This document shows positions 8,512 through 16,374 of a stretch of DNA of 36,080 bases, one piece after another; positions within the stretch are counted from its first letter, which is position 1; every line of letters begins with the position of its first letter. The position numbers were made by a program, and so were the translations under genes. Location of the stretch: assembly GCA_012517935.1 (NCBI GenBank), contig JAAYUA010000094.1, positions 1-36,080 on the forward strand, written 5' to 3'. The notes below the pieces were generated by a model, which saw nothing but the letters and a program-made list of their open reading frames with translations, did not search any database and had not been told where the DNA came from. Source of the stretch: Acetobacter sp. Lineage in GTDB: Bacteria; Pseudomonadota; Alphaproteobacteria; Acetobacterales; Acetobacteraceae.

Positions 8512-9465
8512 ATGAGCGAAACCCTGAGTATGTCTCCCGATCGTCTGGCGATGATCCCGGCTGGTCTTCGTGCCTCATGGACGCGCTCCGGGTCAGTCTA
8601 TGCCATTCCGCCCATGAGTGAGGGATGTGTGGAACTGCTCTGTGGTGCAGAACTCCGGCAGGCCTGTGCCCGTATGGGGCCATTGATGAAAACGACCGGA
8701 CCGGAACTCGACCGGCTGCATGGAATTGTCTCGACGCTGGATTATACGGTCCTGCTTTCGGACCCGAATGGCATTGTCCTTGCCCGCAGGGGAGATCCTC
8801 CACATGAAAAGGGACATAGGCGATGGCATCTGTGGCCGGGTGCGTGCTGGTCGGAAAAACAGGTGGGCACCAACGGCATTGGCACCAGTCTTGCAGAAGG
8901 GCGTCCAATCACGGTGCATATGAACCAGCACTGGCTGCTCAACCTTCGTTATCTTGCCTGTTCTGCTGTGCCTTTTTATGGGCCTGACGGCCGTGTCGCT
9001 GGTGCACTGGATGCCAGTTCCACGCATCCGGACCCGGAAGGTCGCATTGCTATCATGATGGAAGCTGTGCTGGTGGATGCCGCCCGACGTATAGAGCGTC
9101 GAAGTTTTCTGGATGCTTACAAATCTCACACGATCGTTCTTCTGGGAGGAAGTAACGATATTTCGCTGCCCATGGTCGCTCTTGATGAAGCACGGGTAGT
9201 TGTGGGGGCGACTTTTGCAGCCCGTCAGATGCTGAAACTTGATGATTCTGACAGGAATGTCTGTTTTGATCTCGGCACGCGAGGGCGTGGGGTGCCGGAT
9301 TTTCAGGAAGCTGAGCGGGCGGTGATTGAAGGTGCGCTGGCCATGTCTGGTGGCAAAGTGGCTCCCGCTGCCCGGTTGTTGGGCGTCAGCCGGTCAACCT
9401 TGCATCGCAAGATCAGGGCGATGGAAGCAAGCATCGTTGAGGGTGGCGTCTCTCGACGGCATTGA
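8512..9465 (+). CDS. AcoR-like transcriptional regulator lacking the AAA+ domain (GAF + PAS-like + Fis-type HTH)
   Basis: A 317 aa regulator divergent to acoABC and so probably its acetoin-responsive activator or repressor. Residues 60-195 form a GAF-type sensor with the AcoR hallmark WSEKQVGTNGIGTSL (113-127). Residues about 205-245 look PAS-like (MVALDEARVVVGATFAARQM). Residues 266-305 are a Fis/HTH_8 helix-turn-helix (VIEGALAMSGGKVAPAARLL then GVSRSTLHRKIRAME). Classical AcoR is about 650 aa with a central AAA+ ATPase that activates sigma54. Here that domain (GAFTGA, Walker A and B) is absent, so control must work with another sigma factor. I chose the ATG at 8512, which has AAGGAG upstream; an upstream ATG at 8431 would run through the dyad. 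Confidence 0.85.
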   Translation: MSETLSMSPDRLAMIPAGLRASWTRSGSVYAIPPMSEGCVELLCGAELRQACARMGPLMKTTGPELDRLHGIVSTLDYTVLLSDPNGIVLARRGDPPHEKGHRRWHLWPGACWSEKQVGTNGIGTSLAEGRPITVHMNQHWLLNLRYLACSAVPFYGPDGRVAGALDASSTHPDPEGRIAIMMEAVLVDAARRIERRSFLDAYKSHTIVLLGGSNDISLPMVALDEARVVVGATFAARQMLKLDDSDRNVCFDLGTRGRGVPDFQEAERAVIEGALAMSGGKVAPAARLLGVSRSTLHRKIRAMEASIVEGGVSRRH

Positions 9466-9512
9466 TGTGCCAAACTGCACGTGTTGAAGAGGCTCTGGTC
9501 CGAAGATTATGC

Positions 9513-9536
9513 CCGGCAGATCCTTTGGACTGCCGG
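9513..9536. terminator. Convergent terminator hairpin between the AcoR-like gene and ilvE
   Basis: CCGGCAG and CTGCCGG form a perfect 7-bp stem with a 10-nt loop. They are nested inside CCGAAG (9500-9505) and CTTCGG (9549-9554). The structure fills the gap between two converging stop codons and could serve both strands. Confidence 0.55.
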
Positions 9537-9555
9537 ACACAGATTGACCTTCGGC

Positions 9556-10647
9556 TCAGAAAACCTGATGCACCCATTTATGTGTGTCGTTCGCACGGCC
9601 ACGCTGAATGTCGAGCAGGGTGTTTTTCAGCATTGTTGTAACCTGACCGGCGCTTCCCGAACCGATTGTCGCTTCTCCTCTGGCCGTCTTGACCTTGCCG
9701 ATTGGAGACACGGCGGCAGCGGTTCCGCAGGCGAAGCATTCGACCAGATTGCCGCTTTCCGCATCAGCCAGCCATTCATCCAGTGAGTAAAGGGTCTCAC
9801 GAACGGTCAGGCCGCGTTCACGGGCAAGTGTCAGCAATGAATCGCGTGTTATTCCGGGCAGGATCGTGCCGCCAAGGGGAGGGGTGGCGATGGAACCATC
9901 CTTGAACACAAAGAAGATGTTCATGCCGCCCATTTCTTCGACGAAACGGTGTTCTGCTGCATCAAGAAAGACGACCTGATCGCAGTTATGCTGCTTTGCT
10001 TCGGCCTGGGCGATCAGACTTGCAGCATAGTTACCGCCACATTTTGCTGCGCCAGTGCCACCGGAAGCCGCCCGGGTCCATGTCTCTGAAACCCAGACAG
10101 TGACCGCGCCATTGCTGAAATAGGGACCGACCGGAGAAGCGATGGTCAGAAAGAGATATTCCGATGCCGGACGGACGCCAAGGAAGGCATCATTGGCAAA
10201 CATGAAAGGACGAAGATAGAGACTGCCGCCTTCCGTGCGGGGAACCCACTCACGATCAATTTTCACCAGATGATCGATGGAAGCCAGAAACAGTTCTTCA
10301 GGCAGTTGAGGCATGGCCATCCGCTCTGCGGACTTACGGAAGCGTCTTGCATTGGCGTCAGGACGGAAAATGGCAGCGCCACCATCGGCTGTCGGGAATG
10401 CTTTCAGGCCTTCGAAAATTTCCTGAGCATAGTGCAGGACGGAAGCCGCAGGATCGATTTGAAGCGGACGACGGGCGCTGACTTCGGCATCATGCCAGCC
10501 TTTTTCATCCGAGTAACGAATCATGACCATGTGGTCTGTGGCAACGCGACCGAAGACGGGTTGCGCCATAAGCTCTGCGCGACGCTCCGCGGAGAGAGCT
10601 TCGGGGTTGTGGCGAACGGTAAAGGTCAGGCCGTCTGCGCTGGTCAC
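9556..10647 (-). CDS. ilvE: Branched-chain amino acid aminotransferase IlvE
   Basis: PLP-dependent fold-IV transaminase that performs the last step of Leu, Ile and Val synthesis with glutamate as donor. The 363 aa length matches the larger BCAT subfamily. The PLP lysine is in GGTGAAKCGGNYAASL (K202). Other conserved blocks are HYAQEIFEGLKAF, LYLRPFMFAND, EEMGGMNIFFV and GTILPGITRDSLL. I chose a GTG start at 10647 because GGGAG lies 8 nt upstream. A TTG six codons earlier lacks a ribosome-binding site. It converges on the AcoR-like gene. A long leader hairpin precedes it (10679-10710). Confidence 0.93.
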   Translation of the reverse strand: MTSADGLTFTVRHNPEALSAERRAELMAQPVFGRVATDHMVMIRYSDEKGWHDAEVSARRPLQIDPAASVLHYAQEIFEGLKAFPTADGGAAIFRPDANARRFRKSAERMAMPQLPEELFLASIDHLVKIDREWVPRTEGGSLYLRPFMFANDAFLGVRPASEYLFLTIASPVGPYFSNGAVTVWVSETWTRAASGGTGAAKCGGNYAASLIAQAEAKQHNCDQVVFLDAAEHRFVEEMGGMNIFFVFKDGSIATPPLGGTILPGITRDSLLTLARERGLTVRETLYSLDEWLADAESGNLVECFACGTAAAVSPIGKVKTARGEATIGSGSAGQVTTMLKNTLLDIQRGRANDTHKWVHQVF

Positions 10648-10678
10648 GTTATTTTCTCCCGGCAAAATACGAATGTGA

Positions 10679-10710
10679 GCAGGATGAAGAGCGGGCTCGT
10701 GTCATCCTGC
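10679..10710 (-). promoter_or_regulatory. Leader hairpin 5' of ilvE
   Basis: GCAGGATGA and TCATCCTGC pair perfectly over 9 bp, with a further GAG/CTC pairing inside the 14-nt loop, 31 bp upstream of the ilvE GTG. It may be a leader element of ilvE or a second terminator of the upstream phosphatase gene. The following sequence has a short T-rich stretch (ATTTTG). I saw no leader peptide rich in Leu, Ile or Val codons. Confidence 0.35.
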
Positions 10711-10790
10711 GGTCATTGGGATATGAACCGGCCCCACATGAAAGGACCGACTGCTTGATATTGCACTGTTAAAGGGTAGCGTCCACTGGC

Positions 10791-10829
10791 GGAAAACGCG
10801 AGGCGGGTTTGATCCGTGACGCGTTTTCC
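10791..10829 (-). terminator. Terminator candidate after the HAD phosphatase gene
   Basis: GGAAAACGCG and CGCGTTTTCC form a perfect 10-bp stem with a 19-nt loop, beginning 19 bp after the stop codon of the HAD gene. The TTTT in the 3' arm is part of the stem. Confidence 0.5.
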
Positions 10830-10848
10830 TCAGTATTGATATGAATAT

Positions 10849-11559
10849 TCAGGAATGAGGGTGGTGCTGCGCGGCGTTAGTCAGATGCTGCTGCACCAGT
10901 GCGGGCAGTTCTGTCGGAGAAGACGCGATGGCTTCCGGCCCTGATTCGAGCAGTTCCTGCTCGCCGCCATATCCCCATAAAACACCAATGGCCCGGATGT
11001 TGTTGGCATGAGCACCGCTGATATCAAAACGCCGATCTCCAATCATGATCGCCTGATTGGAAAGGACGTTCTGTTCTTTCATCAGATCAGCAATAAGTTC
11101 GGGTTTTTCAGCACCACTATCGTCAGGACGAGCGCCATAAACCCTGTCAAAAAGATGGAGAAGATCGTTTCGGTGCAGAATGGCTTCAGCAAGATGTTTG
11201 GGCTTTGATGTCGCAATAAACATTCTGACGCCCGATGCCCGAAGGGTCGTGATGGTCTCCCGCATTCCTTCGAAAACGGGTGTCTGCTCCATGCCGCCGC
11301 CTTTTTCGTAATGTTTGCGATAAAGGGAGATGGCTGTATCGCAGCGATCGTCGCCATAATGCAGCAGGATTTCACGGATCAGATCATGCAGAGGTGGACC
11401 AACAACCCATGTCAGATCCATCTCCAGATCAGGTTGATGCCCCATATCTTCAAGCACGCGATGGATGGAGCCAATAATGCCAAGGCGGGAATCAACGATT
11501 GTTCCATCCAGATCTAGCAGGACGGCAGGTCGGGAAATATCCCTTTGATAGAGATTCAT
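10849..11559 (-). CDS. HAD-superfamily hydrolase (phosphoglycolate-phosphatase-like)
   Basis: A 236 aa HAD subfamily IA phosphatase. Motif I is LLDLDGTIVDS (D16 nucleophile, D18 acid/base), motif II is the Ser of IATSKPKH (S118), motif III is the Lys of AEKPELI (K152), and motif IV is IGDRRFDI (D175, D179). The helical cap lies at about residues 25-95. The closest functional class is Gph-like phosphoglycolate or nucleotide phosphatase; the sequence does not settle the substrate. The C-terminus is His-rich (QHHPHS). It is divergent from radC with an 84-bp gap and upstream of ilvE on the same strand, but two hairpins separate them. Confidence 0.85.
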   Translation of the reverse strand: MNLYQRDISRPAVLLDLDGTIVDSRLGIIGSIHRVLEDMGHQPDLEMDLTWVVGPPLHDLIREILLHYGDDRCDTAISLYRKHYEKGGGMEQTPVFEGMRETITTLRASGVRMFIATSKPKHLAEAILHRNDLLHLFDRVYGARPDDSGAEKPELIADLMKEQNVLSNQAIMIGDRRFDISGAHANNIRAIGVLWGYGGEQELLESGPEAIASSPTELPALVQQHLTNAAQHHPHS

Positions 11560-11643
11560 TGTGTTAACCGGATCCTCTCTGTCGGAAAAACACTATAGAC
11601 AATCTGGGTCTGTTGGCGAGAGGCGATGTGAAAGGGCGCATCC

Positions 11644-12372
11644 ATGGATGATGTGATGACGGAGAGTTTGCTGGAGGGAATGGCGGAGTCCGTGTTGGAC
11701 AGACAATCGATGTCTGCTGTTAAGGCTGCTGTATCGGCAAATTTGCTGGATCTGTCCGCTCAGTCAGATGATCTTTCCTTACTTGTCTCTCTGATCACGA
11801 TCGTCATGCCCCGGAATGAAGCGCCCGAGGATCTGGCAGGGCGGATTCTGTCACAATTCGGATCTGTGGCGTCCCTGTTGTCTGCGCCGGAGGATGCCTT
11901 GCGGGGCGTCAGAGGTGTCGGCACGCATATGGTGGCAGCACTCAGGTTGTTCCGTGAAGCAGCGCTCCGTCTGCATCGCAGCCGTCTGCAGGCAGATTCA
12001 GTGCTGGCTGACCGGGCAAGTCTATATGCCTATCTGACAGCCCGACTGGCGCGCGAGATGGTCGAGCAGTTTTATGTGATCTTTCTGGGAGAAGGTGACC
12101 GCCTTATCGCGGATGAAGCGCAGGCTCGAGGGACGGTGAACCACACGCCGGTCTATCCGCGGGAAGTGGTGCGGCGGGCGCTGGAACTGAATGCGTCTGC
12201 CATCATCCTTGTGCATAATCATCCAGGTGGAGATCCGACACCTTCGCGCGATGATCTGGTCATGACACAGAACATCGTTGCAGCAGGCAGCGTGCTGGGA
12301 ATTGTGGTGAGAGACCACATTATTGTCGGGAATGGTCGCAGACACAGCTTTGCCGAGTCCGGGCAACTCTGA
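11644..12372 (+). CDS. radC: RadC family JAB/MPN-domain protein
   Basis: A 242 aa RadC homologue. Residues 60-105 hold an UPF0758-type helix-hairpin-helix region (ALRGVRGVGTHMVAAL). Residues 120-240 form the JAB metalloprotease-like domain with motif HNHPGGDPTPSRDD: H191, H193, S201 and D204 fit the H-x-H-x7-S-x2-D zinc signature. Most RadC proteins have Ser where this one has the first Gly (HNHPSG). The DNA-repair label is historical and the molecular function of chromosomal RadC is unresolved. It converges with purK, and a hairpin starts immediately after its stop codon. Confidence 0.92.
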   Translation: MDDVMTESLLEGMAESVLDRQSMSAVKAAVSANLLDLSAQSDDLSLLVSLITIVMPRNEAPEDLAGRILSQFGSVASLLSAPEDALRGVRGVGTHMVAALRLFREAALRLHRSRLQADSVLADRASLYAYLTARLAREMVEQFYVIFLGEGDRLIADEAQARGTVNHTPVYPREVVRRALELNASAIILVHNHPGGDPTPSRDDLVMTQNIVAAGSVLGIVVRDHIIVGNGRRHSFAESGQL

Positions 12373-12411
12373 CACTTCCAGAGACCCGATATGTCGGGCT
12401 CTCCAGAAGTG
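12373..12411. terminator. Bidirectional terminator between radC and purK
   Basis: A nested hairpin begins at the base after the radC stop codon: CACTTC pairs with GAAGTG, GAGA with TCTC, and CCCGA with TCGGG around a TATG loop. It lies between convergent stop codons, 9 bp before the purK stop. Confidence 0.65.
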
Positions 12412-12420
12412 GGAATATGG

Positions 12421-13581
12421 TTACTCGACCTCGGTTGAATGATCTGCAAGGACACCAAGAGCATCCTGCAAGCCGAATTCCCCAGGACGACCTCCCACCG
12501 GGAACAGGACATTCACATGGCCCATCTTGCGCCCCGGCAGGGCTTTTTCCTTGCCGTAATGGTGCGGAATCAGACCGGGCGTCGCCATAATTTCCGGCCA
12601 GAGAGCCATATCATCCGGGCCAATCAGATTTTTCATGGCAGCATCGGAATGGCGGATCAGAGGAGGAAGCGGGTTGCCAGTGACTGCGCGGATATGCGCT
12701 TCAAACTGATCTATGGGGCAGGCATCCATCGTCCAGTGGCCTGAATTATGAGGCCGAGGGGCGATTTCATTCACCAGAAGCTTTCCATTGCGGTCGACGA
12801 ACATTTCGACGCCGGCAATTCCGATCAGATCGAGCGCTTCAGCGATCCGCATCGCCAGTTTCTGGGCTTCTGCCATCAGGGTAGGATCGATGGCGGCGGG
12901 TGCCAGGCTCAGATCCAGGATGCCGTTCTTATGACGGTTTTCTGCGGGATCGAAGCACCGTGTTGTTCCATTCAGCCCACGGACGACCATGACGCTGATT
13001 TCACGGTCAAAGGAAATCATTCCTTCAGCGACCAGAGGGTGCGGCTTCAGGGTTTCAAATGCGGCTTCGAGTTGATCCGCCGATGTGATTCTCTGCTGTC
13101 CCTTGCCGTCATAACCAAGGCGGGTCGTCTTGAGGATCAGGGGAAAGCCAAGCTCCCGCTCAAGCTGATCCAGATCTTCCCGGACATTCACGGCACGCCA
13201 GGGAGCCACCGGGACGTCGATAGAGGTCAGAAAGGATTTTTCGGCAATGCGATCCTGACTGATTCTCAGAATATTGCCCGAAGGATGAACCGGTTTCAGC
13301 GACGCCAGAAGATCCAGACCATCAGCGGAGACATTCTCGAATTCAAATGTAATGACATCAGCATGTGACGCGAATTCGCGCAGAACATCCGGGTCGTCAA
13401 AAGAACCGATGGTCACCCCGTGAGAGACCTGAACAGCAGGGTCATTTGCGCTGTTTGCCATTACATGGGTGCGATAACCAAGGCGGGCGGCGCTCATGGC
13501 GGACATGCGGCCAAGCTGTCCACCACCGACGATACCGATGGTTGCATTAAAGGGGAGGGGAGCAGGAAAATGTCCAGGCAT
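12421..13581 (-). CDS. purK: N5-carboxyaminoimidazole ribonucleotide synthase PurK
   Basis: ATP-grasp enzyme that carboxylates AIR with bicarbonate and ATP to give N5-CAIR in de novo purine synthesis. The 386 aa protein starts with the PreATP-grasp Rossmann motif IGIVGGGQLGRM (residues 15-26), has KTTRLGYDGKGQ in the ATP-binding domain, the metal-binding GVEMFVDRNGKLLVNEIAPR block, and PHNSGHWTMDAC. It lies 11 bp downstream of purE, whose product uses N5-CAIR, so the two form a purE-purK operon. Confidence 0.96.
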   Translation of the reverse strand: MPGHFPAPLPFNATIGIVGGGQLGRMSAMSAARLGYRTHVMANSANDPAVQVSHGVTIGSFDDPDVLREFASHADVITFEFENVSADGLDLLASLKPVHPSGNILRISQDRIAEKSFLTSIDVPVAPWRAVNVREDLDQLERELGFPLILKTTRLGYDGKGQQRITSADQLEAAFETLKPHPLVAEGMISFDREISVMVVRGLNGTTRCFDPAENRHKNGILDLSLAPAAIDPTLMAEAQKLAMRIAEALDLIGIAGVEMFVDRNGKLLVNEIAPRPHNSGHWTMDACPIDQFEAHIRAVTGNPLPPLIRHSDAAMKNLIGPDDMALWPEIMATPGLIPHHYGKEKALPGRKMGHVNVLFPVGGRPGEFGLQDALGVLADHSTEVE

Positions 13582-13592
13582 GGTTGTTTACT

Positions 13593-14129
13593 TTACTGCT
13601 CCGGAGAGTCTGCGACGGATGCTGTCTGCGTGGCACGCCATGCTTCCACACGGGCTGCGAGTTCCGGATTGGAAAGTGCGAGGATCTGGGCAGCAAGCAA
13701 GGCTGCATTGATGGCTCCGGCTTTGCCTATGGCCAGTGTTCCGACGGGAACACCGCCGGGCATCTGAACGATGGACAAGAGGCTGTCCTGTCCTTTCAGG
13801 GTGCGACTTTCGACGGGAACACCCAGAACCGGAAGACGCGTCCATGCGGCGCACATGCCCGGGAGATGCGCGGCACCACCTGCACCGGCGATAATGACGG
13901 ATAAACCACGGTTGACGGCTGTTTTGGCATATTCAGCCAATCTGTCTGGTGTCCGGTGAGCTGAAACGATGCGGACTTCGTGTGGAATGCCCAGTGTCGT
14001 GAGAATCTCGACACCGTGTCGCATGGTTTCCCAGTCAGACTGACTGCCCATGATGACGCCCACGACCGGATTCGTGGAGGAAATGGAAAGATTTGCGTCG
14101 CTGAGGACGTCGGGGCGTGTATCGCTCAT
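13593..14129 (-). CDS. purE: N5-CAIR mutase PurE (class I)
   Basis: Converts N5-CAIR to CAIR. The 178 aa protein has GSQSDW (28-33), SAHRTPDR with catalytic H58, [12 protein letters not shown] (81-92), GVPVES and [19 protein letters not shown], all typical of class I PurE, which works with PurK. About 20 extra N-terminal residues precede the core; an internal start is possible but no ATG sits nearer. The 77-bp gap upstream contains short GC-rich dyads (TCCGG-N5-CCGGA) that may terminate the DUF465 gene before it. Confidence 0.96.
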   Translation of the reverse strand: MSDTRPDVLSDANLSISSTNPVVGVIMGSQSDWETMRHGVEILTTLGIPHEVRIVSAHRTPDRLAEYAKTAVNRGLSVIIAGAGGAAHLPGMCAAWTRLPVLGVPVESRTLKGQDSLLSIVQMPGGVPVGTLAIGKAGAINAALLAAQILALSNPELAARVEAWRATQTASVADSPEQ

Positions 14130-14206
14130 CAGAATGTCCGGTATTTCCGGATGGGCGCACTGCGCAGCCGATCCGGTCTGTCAGAAAATGTGGAAACGAA
14201 GAGAAT

Positions 14207-14407
14207 TCAGGCAATATTGTCGGGAATCAGGCGACTTTCGATCCATGCGATCTCGTCTTTCAGAAGCAGCTTCCGTTTCTTCAGTCTTTGAAGATGGAGT
14301 TGGTCGCTGGTTTCTCCCTGAAGACGCCCGATGACGGTGTCCAGATCCCGATGCTCGCTGCGCAGTTCGTGGAGCTTGCGGAGCAGTGTGTCTTTGTCAC
14401 GCAGCAT
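14207..14407 (-). CDS. DUF465 (YdcH-like) small helical protein, copy 1
   Basis: A 66 aa charged protein with the DUF465 pattern: an N-terminal helix LLRKLHELRSEHRDLDTVI, then RLKKRKLLLKDEIAWIESRL, predicted to form a helical hairpin or coiled coil. Function of the family is unknown. It is divergent from a second DUF465 gene at 14656 across a 248-bp region. That region contains an ATTCATGAAT palindrome (14572-14581) and a second TCATGA (14560-14565). Confidence 0.82.
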   Translation of the reverse strand: MLRDKDTLLRKLHELRSEHRDLDTVIGRLQGETSDQLHLQRLKKRKLLLKDEIAWIESRLIPDNIA

Positions 14408-14655
14408 GGCATGTCGCCTGCCGGAAGATGCTGTAGATCAAGACGCGCAGCCCTTTTCGCCTCAGACTGATGGAGCTTATTGCTTTCCATGTCGAAAATA
14501 GGTCAGTTGCAAAGGGAAAGCCAGCGATCAGGAGCAATTTTCGTCGTCGCCACTGATAATCATGAAAATGGATTCATGAATATTTTTTCATACCAGATGA
14601 GGCATCGTCAGCGTTAACGTGAGCCGTCACTGATATGAAAGAAGGAGGTCTGACG

Positions 14656-14823
14656 ATGCCCACTTTGGCGCGTATCGAGAGTTTGAGCCGCCGTCATTCG
14701 CATATCGATCGGCGAATAGCTGATGAGGAACTGCGACCACTCCCGGATCAACGGGTGCTCATGTCCCTCAAGCTGCAGAAGTTACGTATCAAGGAAGAGA
14801 TCGACCGCCTCCGATCAGTCTGA
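14656..14823 (+). CDS. DUF465 (YdcH-like) small helical protein, copy 2
   Basis: A 55 aa protein with the same two-helix pattern: RIESLSRRHSHIDRRIADEE, then LMSLKLQKLRIKEEIDRLRS. The ATG at 14656 was chosen because GAAGGAGG lies 7 nt upstream; an ATG seven codons earlier overlaps that site. It diverges from copy 1 and converges on the DUF1013 gene 20 bp away. Similarity to copy 1 in length, position of the basic LKLQKLRIKEEI block and charge pattern suggests paralogues. Confidence 0.82.
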   Translation: MPTLARIESLSRRHSHIDRRIADEELRPLPDQRVLMSLKLQKLRIKEEIDRLRSV

Positions 14824-14843
14824 AGCGGTCGAGGACTTTTCCC

Positions 14844-15452
14844 TTAACCTTCGGCTTCCGGGAAAACATCGTCTTCGATGGAGCTTCCCGGGATCATGGT
14901 CGGGAGGACGATTTCATGTCCTTCCCGCACCAGCCGCTCATTGGCAGCCGCAACAGCGGCGTTCAGGTCAGACTGGCTGCAAAGTCCGATTGTCACCGGA
15001 TCGCGGGGGCGAATATTCGCGGTGTTCCAGTGCTGCTTGTCCCGGACCTTGGCGATCGTGTCCTTGGTCGTTCCCAGAAGCTTGACGATCTGCTGTTCCT
15101 GCAGCCCCGGATAATTGCGGAGCAGGAAGGCAATACCATCCGGACGATCGTTGCGACGCGCCACGGGGGTGTAGCGTGCGCCTTTCGAGCGACGGCGCAC
15201 CGGGTTCTCTGAATTGAGAATGCGCATGCGGCGGGAGGCATCGCCTTCGCAGCGTGTGATTTCTTCCTGTGTCACCTGATTGTTGGCGACCGGATCGTAA
15301 CCCACGATGCCTGCGGCAACTTCACCGTCTGCAATGGCCTGAACCTCAAGCGGGTGCATGCCGCAGAATTCGGCAATCTGCGTAAAGGTCAGGGCTGTCT
15401 TTTCGATCAGCCAGACGGCTGTCGCCTTGGGCATAAGCGGAAGCGTGGTCAT
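14844..15452 (-). CDS. trcR: DUF1013 family cell-cycle transcriptional regulator (TrcR-type)
   Basis: A 202 aa alphaproteobacterial protein of the DUF1013 family, which current databases name TrcR, a cell-cycle regulator. The N-terminal half contains the characteristic PKATAVWLIEKTALTF and IAEFCGMHPLEVQAIADGE block, an HTH-like region. The middle has DPVANNQVTQEEI and the second HTH-like segment LLRNYPGLQEQQIVKLLGTT. Its 293-bp upstream gap (15453-15745) contains the hsp20 terminator candidate and no gene that I can support. The name is established by family resemblance; its DNA target here is unknown. Confidence 0.82.
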   Translation of the reverse strand: MTTLPLMPKATAVWLIEKTALTFTQIAEFCGMHPLEVQAIADGEVAAGIVGYDPVANNQVTQEEITRCEGDASRRMRILNSENPVRRRSKGARYTPVARRNDRPDGIAFLLRNYPGLQEQQIVKLLGTTKDTIAKVRDKQHWNTANIRPRDPVTIGLCSQSDLNAAVAAANERLVREGHEIVLPTMIPGSSIEDDVFPEAEG

Positions 15453-15693
15453 CAGTCCGTCCTGTAACTGCGTCGTCTGTCGGCGCTCTTTCGTATCGCA
15501 GGGATCGGTGCATGGAAAAAGATGCCCATGAGCCGAGGAGCCTGCCAGCGCGCAATTGAGGGAAAAGGGTAATGGCTGCCAGAACGGTCCGGGTCAAGCG
15601 TCAGGAGATAAAATCTGTGAAAAGAACGGCATTGCATCCCTTTTCACAGTTTCCGACACCCTTTCGGGACGTAATTCCGGCCCAGAACGGAGA

Positions 15694-15716
15694 GGAAGAG
15701 GCATGTCGCCTCTTCC
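15694..15716 (-). terminator. Terminator hairpin downstream of hsp20
   Basis: GGAAGAGGC and GCCTCTTCC pair perfectly over 9 bp with a 5-nt loop, 29 bp after the hsp20 stop codon. No long T-run follows on the minus strand. Confidence 0.55.
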
Positions 15717-15745
15717 CTGTCCCCTGATCAGAGCACCCATTCCGC

Positions 15746-16273
15746 TTATGCGGCGTGGGAGGGAACGGCTGCCATGTCATTGACCGGATGCGACGCGGAG
15801 GGAGGTGTGTCCAAACCCTGTCCTTCGGTCGGAAGAATCCTGTCTGATGTCGCAGTCTCCGTTCTGATCTCGATCCGGCGTGGTTTGATGGGCTCAGGAA
15901 CAATCCGGCGGACAGCAACGTTCAGCAGACCGTTATTCAGTGTCGCGTCAAGGACTTCGACATGATCGGCCAGTGCATAGCGGCGTTCGAAGGCGCGGCG
16001 TGCAATCCCACGGTGGAGGAGTTCTCCTTCCCGCTGGGTTTCTCTGACACGTCCTGCGACGATCAGAGTGTTATCCTGCACGCAAATTTCTATATCGTCT
16101 GACCCGAATCCTGCGACGGCCATGGTCAGAACATAGCTGTCATCGGCTGTCTTCTCGATGTCGTAAGGCGGATAGGTGGAAGCCGAAGGGTTCTGGGCGG
16201 CGTTATCCACGATCCGTGCAAGACGATCAAAGCCAATGGCAGTACGGAAAAGAGGGGCGAAATCGTAAGTCAT
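15746..16273 (-). CDS. Small heat-shock protein, Hsp20 / IbpA type
   Basis: ATP-independent holdase chaperone of 175 aa. The N-terminus MTYDFAPLFRTAIGFDRLA is typical of the alphaproteobacterial class A (HspA/IbpA) group. The alpha-crystallin domain covers about 35-130, with YPPYDIEK, LTMAVAGF and the closing NNGLLNVAVRR. A PRRIEI segment provides the C-terminal I-x-I-like motif, followed by a long variable tail. The ATG at 16273 has AGGAGG 5-6 nt upstream; the open frame extends 80 codons further, but through the promoter, so that extension is rejected. Expression is likely controlled by a sigma32 promoter plus RNA thermometer (16274-16405). Confidence 0.93.
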   Translation of the reverse strand: MTYDFAPLFRTAIGFDRLARIVDNAAQNPSASTYPPYDIEKTADDSYVLTMAVAGFGSDDIEICVQDNTLIVAGRVRETQREGELLHRGIARRAFERRYALADHVEVLDATLNNGLLNVAVRRIVPEPIKPRRIEIRTETATSDRILPTEGQGLDTPPSASHPVNDMAAVPSHAA

Positions 16274-16370
16274 AAAAACCTCCTGAACAGCAAGGTTGCA
16301 TTCTGTGCGATCCCCTGTGTGGCGGATCGACATCTGCATTTGTGCGGGAACCCGTTGTGGCGTTCCTGCA
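16274..16370 (-). ncRNA. ROSE-type RNA thermometer in the hsp20 5' UTR
   Basis: Three successive hairpins lie between the promoter and the ATG. Hairpin 1 (16343-16370): TGC-GGAAC with GTTCC-GCA. Hairpin 2 (16308-16329): CGATCC with GGATCG. Hairpin 3 (16277-16297): AACC-UUGCU, loop GUUC, AGGA-GGUU. In hairpin 3 every Shine-Dalgarno base (AGGAGG) is paired, with the UUGCU strand opposite AGGA leaving one bulged G. That is the diagnostic ROSE feature. At growth temperature the start would be masked, and heating would open it. This is read from sequence; I did not fold it by software. Confidence 0.8.
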
Positions 16371-16374
16371 CCCC

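Noticed and set aside
12748..13368. Plus-strand open frame of 206 codons within purK
   Set aside because: Antisense shadow of purK with no recognisable domain or ribosome-binding context.
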